49,420 bases of DNA from positions 1 through 49,420 of the forward strand of contig CAZUUO010000002.1 of NCBI GenBank assembly GCA_964622665.1, given 5' to 3'. The position numbers and the translations under genes were made by a program. The stretch comes from CAZUUO01 sp964622665 (lineage in GTDB: Bacteria; Patescibacteriota; Patescibacteriia; Magasanikbacterales; GCA-002688135). The notes under the pieces were generated by a model. It worked only from the letters and a program-made list of their open reading frames with translations, ran no database searches and was not told the origin of the DNA. Of the stretch, positions 1 through 7,523 are shown piece by piece (the first letter of the stretch is position 1; every line of letters starts with the position of its first letter).

Positions 1-353
1 AGAAGTTTAGCAAAAGATTTCCTCTCTTCATCAGTCATGGTTTCATGCTTTTCCATCAAATACTGTCTTAGCACCAGCTCAAGTTCTTTTTGGTAATCAG
101 CGATATCAAATGTTCGATTGAGATCAGGGAGATTCAAAAACCTAATTTCGATACGATCTCCCGGACGAAAAATGCCAACGTAATGATGCGTAACATCAAG
201 ACCAATCATGCCCGCATACCGTTTATCGTGAACGGCTCCCGCTGCTTTGGGATCCAACGTCATGATAAACATCTTCTCTTCTGTTGACGGCATCTGCGCC
301 CCCTGCGTGTAAGGACCTTTACCAACATTACCAGCAAATCGATAAAGTTTCAA
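1..353 (-). CDS. Hypothetical protein, C-terminus beyond window
   Basis: The minus strand is open from a TTG at 353 to the window edge, about 117 codons. An in-frame TAG lies directly upstream of this TTG, so translation cannot begin earlier. The residues between TTG 353 and the first ATG (293) look coding (LYRFAGNVGKG, then PYTQGAQMPS), which favours the TTG. ATG 293, with a G-rich stretch before it, is the alternative. The end of the visible part is charged and helical (DYQKELELVLRQYLMEKHE). I recognise no family. It is the first gene downstream of tRNA-Pro and its tail element on the same strand. Confidence 0.5.
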   Translation of the reverse strand, partial: MKLYRFAGNVGKGPYTQGAQMPSTEEKMFIMTLDPKAAGAVHDKRYAGMIGLDVTHHYVGIFRPGDRIEIRFLNLPDLNRTFDIADYQKELELVLRQYLMEKHETMTDEERKSFAKL

Positions 354-368
354 CTACACCCATGTAAA

Positions 369-404
369 CAACAAAAAAAGCCCTTCTTTCGAAAGACTTT
401 TTGG
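369..404. repeat. Distal copy of the tRNA-Pro terminator repeat
   Basis: This block repeats 524-560 almost exactly, with one T fewer in the T-run. It contains the self-complementary CTTTCGAAAG flanked by A7 and T5 runs, so it can act as a bidirectional terminator. On its plus-strand right side it continues into TCGGGCTGCT, a copy of the tRNA-Pro acceptor 3' strand. Confidence 0.8.
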
Positions 405-557
405 ATTCGGGCTGCTCCGACTTTCACTGCTCGCCGCTTCGCGCTGCGCTTTGAAACCATCGGTTTCAAAACTTCCGCAAGGTGGAAAACCTAGGTTTCC
501 ACATCTTCCTCGTTCAAGTCCCGCAACAAAAAAAGCCCTTCTTTCGAAAGACTTTTT
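405..557 (-). repeat. tRNA-tail element A, behind tRNA-Pro
   Basis: Read on the minus strand after the tRNA CCA, the order is: terminator hairpin; GGGACTTGAAC, the reverse complement of the T-arm of this tRNA-Pro; a core with a hairpin GGAAACC/GGTTTTCC, a hairpin TTTGAAACC/GGTTTCAAA and a GC-rich GCGC segment; then AGCAGCCCGA, a direct copy of the tRNA-Pro 3' acceptor strand. Element B behind tRNA-Gly (17476-17640) has the same order and shares GAACGAG, TAGGTT, TGCGGAA, AAACCGA and AAAGCGC. The tRNA-derived ends differ between the two elements and follow the host tRNA. It has no credible coding content. Confidence 0.8.
524..557 (-). terminator. Terminator of tRNA-Pro
   Basis: Directly behind the encoded CCA, the minus strand reads AAAAAAG, then a CTTTCGAAAG palindrome, then GGGCTTTTTTT. 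The A-run and T-run pair and the palindrome forms the inner helix. It is symmetric enough to work in both directions. Confidence 0.7.
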
Positions 558-634
558 TGGTCGGGCTGCTGGGACTTGAACCCAGGGCCTCCTGGTCCCA
601 AACCAGGCGCGATAGCCAACTTCGCCACAGCCCG
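558..634 (-). tRNA. tRNA-Pro (anticodon TGG)
   Basis: The 77-nt cloverleaf has acceptor CGGGCTG pairing with CAGCCCG, discriminator A and an encoded CCA at 558-560. The anticodon stem is CCTGG/CCAGG with loop TTTGGGA, giving anticodon TGG (proline). The T-arm contains GGGTTCAAGTCCC. The 3' end is duplicated about 155 bp downstream in element A. Confidence 0.95.
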
Positions 635-643
635 CTATTTTGA

Positions 644-652
644 ATGTTACCA
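644..652 (-). promoter_or_regulatory. Extended -10 of tRNA-Pro
   Basis: The minus strand reads TGG-TAACAT ten bases before the tRNA 5' end, an extended -10 (TGn plus hexamer) without a good -35. Confidence 0.45.
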
Positions 653-748
653 CTCAAAGTGCCCTTACTCTACCAAAGGATTAACAGTTTGGCAATACAA
701 AACTGTGATATACTATACACAGAGTAATTTCCCCCTATTTATTACCAT

Positions 749-1495
749 ATGCGATCTTGGTTTATCGGTATCAGTATCGCCGTAGCACTCGTGCTAGTTC
801 CGCATACTGCAGACGCACACCAAATTAAACTTGTTGAACAACAACCACAGATAGTTGAGCATATTGACGTATCACAAGCATTTTACAGTCGCTTATCCGG
901 CGTACCCCAAACATTTACCTTTACCTCGAGCCCTGATAACCCAACTAAACTTGAACTGCTCGTTCCCTACACTTCGAAATTACGAACCGACTTTATTGCA
1001 CGCGTCACCAACAGCAACAACGAACCTATTGCAACGTTAGATGGCACCACAACCACCTGGACCAAATTTTACGAACCATTTGGAGACGACACCTACCTAA
1101 AAGGACCTGCCTATGAAAAAAAGTTGGCCGCAGGTACCTACACCGTTACCATTTCTAATACTGACAATAACGGCGCGTATGTACTGGTGTTTGGAGAAAA
1201 AGAAGAATTTCCCCCTAGTGAAATATTGCGCACACTCGCATTACTACCTACTATCAAAGAAGATTATTTTGAAAGAACCTGGATGGCCGCGGTATTCAAC
1301 AAAGCATTTTTAATCAGTAGCGCCGTACTGATATTTATTGGTTTATTACTAAAACTGGGTGTTACCATCTTTCGTCATTTTCACATGACCCGAGAAAAAT
1401 TGAATCATCAAACACTGCGCCTTCGTCCACGATTATTTGAAGAATCGTTATCCGAAATTAAAAAGAAAAAAACAAAATCGAACAAACGGAAATAG
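749..1495 (+). CDS. Exported protein with C-terminal membrane anchor, unknown function
   Basis: The 248-residue protein begins with a signal peptide (hydrophobic residues 5-18, likely cleavage after DA at 22-23). A threonine-rich extracellular region of about 150 residues with beta-like pattern follows. There is one membrane helix at roughly 187-207 and a basic cytoplasmic tail ending in lysines. The outer part (YEKKLAAGTYTV, GAYVLVFG) resembles pre-peptidase C-terminal-type beta domains, but only weakly. It is probably cotranscribed with the small membrane protein that starts 1 nt after its stop. I cannot assign a function. Confidence 0.75.
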   Translation: MRSWFIGISIAVALVLVPHTADAHQIKLVEQQPQIVEHIDVSQAFYSRLSGVPQTFTFTSSPDNPTKLELLVPYTSKLRTDFIARVTNSNNEPIATLDGTTTTWTKFYEPFGDDTYLKGPAYEKKLAAGTYTVTISNTDNNGAYVLVFGEKEEFPPSEILRTLALLPTIKEDYFERTWMAAVFNKAFLISSAVLIFIGLLLKLGVTIFRHFHMTREKLNHQTLRLRPRLFEESLSEIKKKKTKSNKRK

Positions 1496-1496
1496 T

Positions 1497-1748
1497 ATGA
1501 AAGACATACTACTGTACCTACTACTTATTTACACAATCCCGTTTTCATTTTTTAGAACAAAATTCAGAAAAATGGTATATAAAACGCAGAGTTCGCTCAT
1601 TGCCATACAACCTAAATTTGTAAAAGAAACAAAAGTAATATTTGGCATAATACCGCTTGAAAAGGAATCCGAAAAAAAATTATTGAAACAATACCGGTAT
1701 TATATTTCTATCCTCATTATTCTCTACGTTCTGTATCTTACAAAATAA
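1497..1748 (+). CDS. Small two-helix membrane protein
   Basis: The ATG lies 1 nt after the stop of the preceding anchored protein, so the two are probably translationally coupled. The 83 residues have hydrophobic helices at about 3-18 and 66-80 with a basic middle segment. An in-frame upstream ATG (1437) lies inside the previous gene and is less likely. No family is recognised. Confidence 0.6.
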   Translation: MKDILLYLLLIYTIPFSFFRTKFRKMVYKTQSSLIAIQPKFVKETKVIFGIIPLEKESEKKLLKQYRYYISILIILYVLYLTK

Positions 1749-1768
1749 AAAAGAACCCGTAGGTTCTT
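1745..1768 (-). terminator. Terminator between convergent genes
   Basis: The stem AAGAACC/GGTTCTT with a 4-nt loop is followed by a T-run on the minus strand. It serves the minus gene ending at 1768. Confidence 0.7.
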
Positions 1769-2862
1769 TACACAACTAACTTCCAACCCAATCGCGAGGT
1801 AACGAGACTGCGAAGTCGGTTCACGACCTCTTCACTTTCCCAATCAATCTCATACACATTAGTAGGAAAAATAAGGGGGAGATAATACCGCAAACTTTGA
1901 TTCAAGCGATACATCTCATGATTAACATCATCAGTTGCAAACTCACGCGTTAAATGTCCCTGCACGGTCAAAACCTGAATTTCAAATTCACTATTCCACA
2001 AACGGAATTCAATTTTTAAAGCACGGAATCCGTGTGACGAACAAATGTTTGTTACGTCAACTGGAGTATTCGAATTAAAATTATTGGTGTGCGTGTAGAT
2101 GTGTCCACCTTCATTTTCAATAATTGACTGCAATCGCCTGCCCATAGTGAGTGCTTCCTCTTCGTTACGAACAATGAGCGAAATACCGCGACGATCTTTG
2201 ACAATACTCGGTTCAGGTTTCCCCCGCAGATGTTGAGCAAAAATTTTAAATACTGTTCCCCATGCATCTTTCGGTCGATGATCAAGCATTGCAAAATCAC
2301 CACCCTTAACCGGACGACAAATCAATCGAGTGTATTGCGTCGTGCCATTCGTTCGATCACTAAACGCAACATCAGAAAATTCCAAATCACTAACATGATA
2401 ATGTGCTGCAGGATCGTGGAAAGATTTCACATGGATATCAACGCTTCCCACAGAAAACAAATGCTTCGTAAATAGTTCAATAACTCGTTCCAAATCATGT
2501 CGCACGGTTTCATCAGGATCAGTATGCTCAATGTCATGGAGAAATCTCGATAAATCAAAATTACGAATTGCTTCAAAACGAGTATGCTCACCAATAGCGC
2601 TATCACTGTTATCCAGCGCATAACGCAACAAACCAGACGGTGTCGTAGTGGCAATTGCAGAAACCATTTTTAACTGTGCAAGAAAGGGATATGCATACCG
2701 AAAACTCACTCGATCAAGTTGCTGCAAGACCATGCGATATGCCGCATCAAACCCAATTTTTTCATGTTTACGAAGTACGCTATAAAATGCTCGCCGCCGA
2801 TTAACCCCTTCAGGATTCGGCTCTTTCCCCCACTCTTTTTGGAGGTCAAAAAAATGTTGCAA
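1768..2862 (-). CDS. Hypothetical protein, possible remote RelA/SpoT-like nucleotidyltransferase
   Basis: The start is TTG 2862, with AGGAG about 7 nt upstream; no ATG with a site lies nearby. The 364-residue protein has a helical N-terminal half. The C-terminal half has features seen in RelA/SpoT synthetase domains: KDRRGISLIV (compare the family's DLxGIRVI strand), HGFRALKIEFRLW (compare YxSLHxxV), and EIQVLTVQGHLTREF followed by H..Y (compare EIQIRT...H). The similarity is pattern-level only and the catalytic residues were not verified. It is transcribed alone, away from the gene at 3011. Confidence 0.6.
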   Translation of the reverse strand: MQHFFDLQKEWGKEPNPEGVNRRRAFYSVLRKHEKIGFDAAYRMVLQQLDRVSFRYAYPFLAQLKMVSAIATTTPSGLLRYALDNSDSAIGEHTRFEAIRNFDLSRFLHDIEHTDPDETVRHDLERVIELFTKHLFSVGSVDIHVKSFHDPAAHYHVSDLEFSDVAFSDRTNGTTQYTRLICRPVKGGDFAMLDHRPKDAWGTVFKIFAQHLRGKPEPSIVKDRRGISLIVRNEEEALTMGRRLQSIIENEGGHIYTHTNNFNSNTPVDVTNICSSHGFRALKIEFRLWNSEFEIQVLTVQGHLTREFATDDVNHEMYRLNQSLRYYLPLIFPTNVYEIDWESEEVVNRLRSLVTSRLGWKLVV

Positions 2863-2940
2863 AGGGCTCTCCTTTTCCCTTTTGGGTTTTCAAGGAACAA
2901 AATTACCGTATCAAAATTACCACACACTGTCGAGTATCCA

Positions 2941-2969
2941 TTGACCAAAGCACCGCACTTTCCTATAGT
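2941..2969 (+). promoter_or_regulatory. Sigma-70-type promoter of the 3011 gene
   Basis: TTGACC, a 17-nt spacer and TATAGT lie 41 nt upstream of the GTG start. Confidence 0.8.
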
Positions 2970-3010
2970 AAACGCGTAAGGACGAAGGTGCCTTACCAAA
3001 GGAGTGCCCC

Positions 3011-3559
3011 GTGAGTGAAAAAATCGATAGCGTGCCAACCAAGCACGCCTACGAAATTGTCACCGTTCATTTGAAAACCGGCGATGTCTTGCGTCTCGCA
3101 CAAAATGGAACTGGTCTGTTTCATGATTTGTATATTGATGGAACGATGCACACCGTCACCATCCCACCAGAAAATGTAAAAATGATTGTCCCGTATCCAC
3201 TTCCCTATACCGACGAGGATCCGGAGAAGACTTTGCAAGAATTCTACCTGGATATTGTGGTACGCGAGTTGCACGGCTATCAACATCTCAAAGCCTGCGT
3301 CATCACACAAGAATCACAAGAATTTGAAAAAGTGCTCTCTGGATTTGAGAGTATGCATGAGCTGGAAACACGCGGTGGAATTTCTGTTGATGATTTGCTT
3401 ATTCATGAACGATGGAAGTTCATCGCAATTTTGGTAAGAAATTTCATACATCTTCCCCTGTTACAAAAAGGTTCGCTAGAAAAATTGCTGGCAAAAAAAT
3501 CTCCCGAAAACTTTGAACTTTCAAAACAGCCACGATTTCCCAAAGAAGCCTATCTCTAA
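3011..3559 (+). CDS. Hypothetical protein
   Basis: The start is GTG 3011 with AAAGGAG 6-7 nt upstream and a clear promoter at 2941-2969. The 182-residue soluble protein opens with a beta-rich region containing VHLKTGDVLRLAQNG, VTIPPENVKMIV and a P-rich link. The helical C-terminal half ends in a basic tail. There is no signal peptide or membrane segment. It is a single-gene unit with its own terminator. I recognise no family. Confidence 0.75.
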   Translation: MSEKIDSVPTKHAYEIVTVHLKTGDVLRLAQNGTGLFHDLYIDGTMHTVTIPPENVKMIVPYPLPYTDEDPEKTLQEFYLDIVVRELHGYQHLKACVITQESQEFEKVLSGFESMHELETRGGISVDDLLIHERWKFIAILVRNFIHLPLLQKGSLEKLLAKKSPENFELSKQPRFPKEAYL

Positions 3560-3561
3560 AC

Positions 3562-3584
3562 CACATCTACGGATGTGTTTTTTA
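3562..3584 (+). terminator. Terminator after the 3011 gene
   Basis: CACATC, loop TACG and GATGTG are followed by T7. Confidence 0.8.
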
Positions 3585-4280
3585 TTTTACAAGAAGTGCC
3601 TGTGCAACAACAAAATCAAACGGCACATTAATATCAACACTTCGATTATCAGGCATCACATACGCTCGTGAGTCAGCACCAAACAAATCATTGTTCATGA
3701 TGCAGGCAACGCGCGTCAAATAAATCGCACAATTTCGTTTATAAATTCCTTCCATGTCATGACGACTTTTACTCTCAGTTCCTTCATGTTCGTGTAAAGG
3801 TAAAATTCTATCATCACCATCAATACGTTTTAATTTTGCAATAGAAAAATCAACTAATTTCACCATCGACATCACCGAATCAGCACCCGTTGTCACAATT
3901 TTTTCAATACAAGCATCAATATCAGCGGCCGTACGAAAGGGAGATGTTGGTTGTAAAATCATGACATAGTCATAATCCTTTCCCAAATCTTTTTGAAATT
4001 GAATAGCATGTTGAATAACGGGAATACTTTTAGCAGCGTCAGTCGATAATTCCTCGGGGCGCATAAAGGGCACCAAAGCTCCCGCATCAACGCATACTTG
4101 TGCAATCTCAGAGTCATCAGTTGAAACTAAAAAGTCGGTCAAATATTGAGATTGTTGTGCAGCGGCAATTGTCCAGGAAATCAAGGGCTTTCCCCCCAAT
4201 TCTTTGATATTTTTCTTAGGAATCCCCTTTGAACCACCCCGAGCAGTAATAACCCCCAATATTTTTTTGCCGTTATACAT
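3582..4280 (-). CDS. neuA: CMP-nonulosonate (acylneuraminate) cytidylyltransferase
   Basis: The 232-residue NeuA/PseF/LegF-type enzyme would join CTP and a nine-carbon acidic sugar to give the CMP-sugar donor. The signature ARGGSKGIPKKN is at residues 13-24, LQPTSPFR near 109-116, and the metal-site region SVDINVPFDF at 214-223. No Shine-Dalgarno site is visible. It is divergent from the glycan genes starting at 4374, which fits surface-glycan synthesis. The sugar (sialic, pseudaminic or legionaminic acid, or KDO-like) cannot be told from sequence, and no NeuB or NeuC partner is in the window. Confidence 0.88.
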   Translation of the reverse strand: MYNGKKILGVITARGGSKGIPKKNIKELGGKPLISWTIAAAQQSQYLTDFLVSTDDSEIAQVCVDAGALVPFMRPEELSTDAAKSIPVIQHAIQFQKDLGKDYDYVMILQPTSPFRTAADIDACIEKIVTTGADSVMSMVKLVDFSIAKLKRIDGDDRILPLHEHEGTESKSRHDMEGIYKRNCAIYLTRVACIMNNDLFGADSRAYVMPDNRSVDINVPFDFVVAQALLVK

Positions 4281-4310
4281 AAAATTTGGCTAAATTGAAA
4301 CATTATCACC

Positions 4311-4339
4311 TTGAAGTATCCCCTTTCGCTTGTTACATT
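4311..4339 (+). promoter_or_regulatory. Promoter of the glycan operon
   Basis: TTGAAG, a 17-nt spacer and TACATT lie 34 nt before the ATG at 4374. Confidence 0.6.
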
Positions 4340-4373
4340 GCAAGTAGATAAACCCCATATAAAAGGATTGGTT

Positions 4374-6146
4374 ATGAAAATTTTGATTACGGAAATCGAA
4401 AATTACAGCAAACAAGCGCTCGCCCACTACGGCACTCTCGGGGAAATAGTACACCTCACCACCAATAGCCGGGCAGAATTACTGGAAAAAGTAGCCGATG
4501 CAGAAATTGTTGTTGGTCGCCTTGCTTTCAATTTTGATGAAGAATTTTTTAATGCTGCCAAAAAACTGACCATACTGGGAACCCCCACAACAGGGTTAGA
4601 CCATATCAACACAGAAATCGCACAACAAAAAAACGTAACTCTTATTTCTTTAAAAGGTGAAACGGAATTTTTAATGAATATTCAAGCAACTCCCGAACAC
4701 ACACTTTTGCTACTGCTTGCAACATTACGCAAACTACCACCCGCTCATAAGCATGTAACACAGGGTTTGTGGAACCGAGATTTATTTAAAGGCCACGAAG
4801 TAAAAGGACAAAAAATTGGATTCTATGGATTTGGTCGCGTTGCACGTCTCGTAACCAAATTTGTAACTGCCATGGGAGCAGAGGTTATTGCATGTGATCC
4901 ATACCAAACTAAAGAAACAATTGAAAACAATGGAGCTCGCATGGTTTCACGCGATGAATTATTTACCGAAAGTTCTGTCATCATGATCACCTGTGCTTTA
5001 AACGACGAAACAAAACACAGTGTTGGGGAAAAAGAATTTGCACTCATGCAACACGGTGTATTTTTTATCAACACCGCACGGGGACAAATTGTTGATGAAA
5101 TCTCACTCTTACAAAATTTAGAAAATAAAAAAATTGCAGGCGCTGCACTTGATGTACTCGCTGACGAACGCGAAACAAAGGAAGAAAAAAATCCACTCAT
5201 TGCCTACGCAGCAACCCACGACAATCTCATCATAACACCACACATCGCTGGTGCAACTCATGAATCAATGCATGCCACGGAAGATTTTATTGCTGAAAAA
5301 ATAGTTAGTTTTTTGAAAAATCCACACGGTACAGCATTACCAAAAAATGAAAACACTCATTTTAATACCCAATGGACCGAAGCAATTACCAAACAAAAAG
5401 GACAAGAATTTACTCTGTTTGTTCCAAAGAATGAAGTTCCCAAAACCCAACGTCAATTTAATCTCTTCAACTATTTCTCATACATTGAAAAAGAAATAGA
5501 AGGAAAAGGATATGGCACCAGTTTAGAATTAGGCGCAGGACGCGGCACCATTTCACTCTACTTAAAAAAATATTTAGGTTTCTCCGTTACCCTCAATGAC
5601 ATGAGTGATGAAGCAATGATTCTAGCAAAAGCAAACTTCGCGCATTTTAAAGAAGATGCACAATTTATAGTAAGTGATGCTCGTTCTCTTCCCTTCCCTG
5701 ACAACTCATTCGACGTGGTGACATCAATTGGACTCATGGAACATTTAACCGACTACACACCCATTTTAAAAGAAGCATACCGTGTTTTAAAACCAGGCGG
5801 CACCATGATGCAAATTAACATCCCTCACAAACGTTCTATCCAACTCATCAATGTATACTACCGCAAAATACTTACATTATTCGGTAAAGAATTGCGCAAA
5901 GATTTTCCTCGTAACAATGACACACCAGAAATTTATGCAATGCATGCGCGAGAAGTAGGATTTCAAGATGTGTCTACAATCAATGTAAATCCATTTCCTC
6001 TCTTAGTACCGGTTCCCATGATCGTTGATGAAATACTCGCCGTTGTGTATCGCGGTATACAGAACGTAAAAAAACTATTCGTAAAAAATCCCTTCACCTG
6101 TTCCTACGAAGTTTCACAATGTCACTTTTTAATAGGGAAAAAATAA
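4374..6146 (+). CDS. D-2-hydroxyacid dehydrogenase fused to a SAM methyltransferase
   Basis: The start is ATG 4374, preceded by AAAGGA at about 7 nt; an in-frame TTG at 4311 is part of the promoter. The 590 residues form two enzymes. Residues 1-320 are an NAD-dependent 2-hydroxyacid dehydrogenase: Rossmann GFGRVA at 152-157, catalytic Arg236 (NTAR), Glu265 and His290 (TPH). Residues 370-590 are a class I methyltransferase with ELGAGRG at 385-391 and an acidic strand end LNDMSDEA. The reading frame is continuous between the domains. It begins a tight cluster with the GT-B-like gene (1-nt gap) and asnB, so it probably modifies a surface sugar. The substrate is unknown. Confidence 0.85.
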   Translation: MKILITEIENYSKQALAHYGTLGEIVHLTTNSRAELLEKVADAEIVVGRLAFNFDEEFFNAAKKLTILGTPTTGLDHINTEIAQQKNVTLISLKGETEFLMNIQATPEHTLLLLLATLRKLPPAHKHVTQGLWNRDLFKGHEVKGQKIGFYGFGRVARLVTKFVTAMGAEVIACDPYQTKETIENNGARMVSRDELFTESSVIMITCALNDETKHSVGEKEFALMQHGVFFINTARGQIVDEISLLQNLENKKIAGAALDVLADERETKEEKNPLIAYAATHDNLIITPHIAGATHESMHATEDFIAEKIVSFLKNPHGTALPKNENTHFNTQWTEAITKQKGQEFTLFVPKNEVPKTQRQFNLFNYFSYIEKEIEGKGYGTSLELGAGRGTISLYLKKYLGFSVTLNDMSDEAMILAKANFAHFKEDAQFIVSDARSLPFPDNSFDVVTSIGLMEHLTDYTPILKEAYRVLKPGGTMMQINIPHKRSIQLINVYYRKILTLFGKELRKDFPRNNDTPEIYAMHAREVGFQDVSTINVNPFPLLVPVPMIVDEILAVVYRGIQNVKKLFVKNPFTCSYEVSQCHFLIGKK

Positions 6147-6147
6147 T

Positions 6148-7518
6148 ATGAAAAAAATTGGATTAGTACTCACTCGTGGCATGGTGACGCGCAACATTCT
6201 CCGCACCGAAATTTTTGAAAAAGTTTTTGAAAAAAATTCTGAGGTTGCGCTGATAATTTTTACGCCGCATACTTGTGTTGATTCACTAAAATCAGAACTC
6301 GGCGAAAACCCTCGTATTTCTGTTATTGGAATCAACCCAAAAAAACCATCAGGCACATTTCGCTACCGATATCTCAACGTGGTATTGCGTAATTTGGTAT
6401 TTACGCGCAGTGCTGAGATTGTTTCATTTTATGGAAAAACACTCCGCCACAAACGGAATAATCTTCTCTATAAAACAATATTCAGCACGATCGGTTGGTT
6501 GGGAAAAAGTAATGCAATTAAAAAAGCAATCCGCTTTTTAGAAGTATGGTTATTTCAAGAACACTGGTATGACAATGTGCTCTTTGATAATCATGTAGAT
6601 CTCATGATACTCCCTGATATCAACGGACGCACCGACAGTGTCATTGCAAAACACTGCAAACGCAACGGCATCGCAACGCTGGGCATGACCAAAGGCTGGG
6701 ACACCGTTAATCAACGATTGTTACCTGTGTTACCTGACACGTTAATCGTACAAAATGATTCAGTCTACAACGACGCACTCGTCTACCAAGGCATGGATCC
6801 CCAAACATTATTGCAAACAGGATTTCCCCAATTTGATCTCTATGCACGACGAGATTGGGCATTACCCTACGAGCAATTTTGTGCAACAAAAAATTTAAAC
6901 CCAAACAAAATCACCCTCCTCTACGGATCTTCCGGCGTATGGAGTAGTAGTGATGAAAAATTGGTTAGTACTATTTTGGCGTGGATTGAATCTGGTGCAA
7001 TTCCCAATGCACAACTAATTATTCGTCCTCATTTTAGTGATGTAACCCATCGCCGATATGAACATTTTAAAAGTAACCCCGCGGTGTTTGTTGATGACTA
7101 TATAACACTGGGGCCCTTCATTGATGAATGGAATCCAGGGAAAAAAGAAATGGAAGACTTAGCAAATGAATTACTGCACGCAAAAGTCTCTATCACCTTT
7201 GCATCAACATTATCCCTTGATGGAGCACTCATGGATATTCCGATGATTAACATTGGTTTTGGTGCACAATTCGATCACGAAGGAAATGATAAAACCTCAT
7301 TACTCTACGAATTAACCCATTACCAACCCATCTTACAAAGTAACGGCGTTGATTTAGTACAAAGCGAACAAGAACTTCTCGAAAAAATTATTGAGGCGAT
7401 CAATAACAAAAATAAAAAATCAGAAGAACGAAAGAATTTGCGAGAACGGATGACACGACTCAGTGATGGATTAGCTGCGCAACGAATTGCGGATGGTATA
7501 CAAGAAAAAATCAAATAG
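6148..7518 (+). CDS. GT-B-like glycosyl/glycerophosphate transferase
   Basis: The 456-residue protein starts 1 nt after the preceding stop, with AGGGAA upstream. The middle (LPDTLIVQN, LQTGFPQFD, LLYGSSG, LIIRPHFSD) and the stretch around 350-370 (FASTLSLDGALMDIPMI) follow the C-terminal donor-binding layout of GT-B enzymes such as CDP-glycerol glycerophosphotransferases and capsule transferases. No membrane segment is evident. It sits between the fusion enzyme and the amidotransferase, so it probably acts in assembly of the same glycan. Donor and acceptor are unknown. Confidence 0.65.
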   Translation: MKKIGLVLTRGMVTRNILRTEIFEKVFEKNSEVALIIFTPHTCVDSLKSELGENPRISVIGINPKKPSGTFRYRYLNVVLRNLVFTRSAEIVSFYGKTLRHKRNNLLYKTIFSTIGWLGKSNAIKKAIRFLEVWLFQEHWYDNVLFDNHVDLMILPDINGRTDSVIAKHCKRNGIATLGMTKGWDTVNQRLLPVLPDTLIVQNDSVYNDALVYQGMDPQTLLQTGFPQFDLYARRDWALPYEQFCATKNLNPNKITLLYGSSGVWSSSDEKLVSTILAWIESGAIPNAQLIIRPHFSDVTHRRYEHFKSNPAVFVDDYITLGPFIDEWNPGKKEMEDLANELLHAKVSITFASTLSLDGALMDIPMINIGFGAQFDHEGNDKTSLLYELTHYQPILQSNGVDLVQSEQELLEKIIEAINNKNKKSEERKNLRERMTRLSDGLAAQRIADGIQEKIK

Positions 7519-7523
7519 CACCT

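Noticed and set aside
354..653. 99-codon minus-strand frame
   Set aside because: It runs through tRNA-Pro, its terminator and the tail element; the translation is of RNA-gene sequence.
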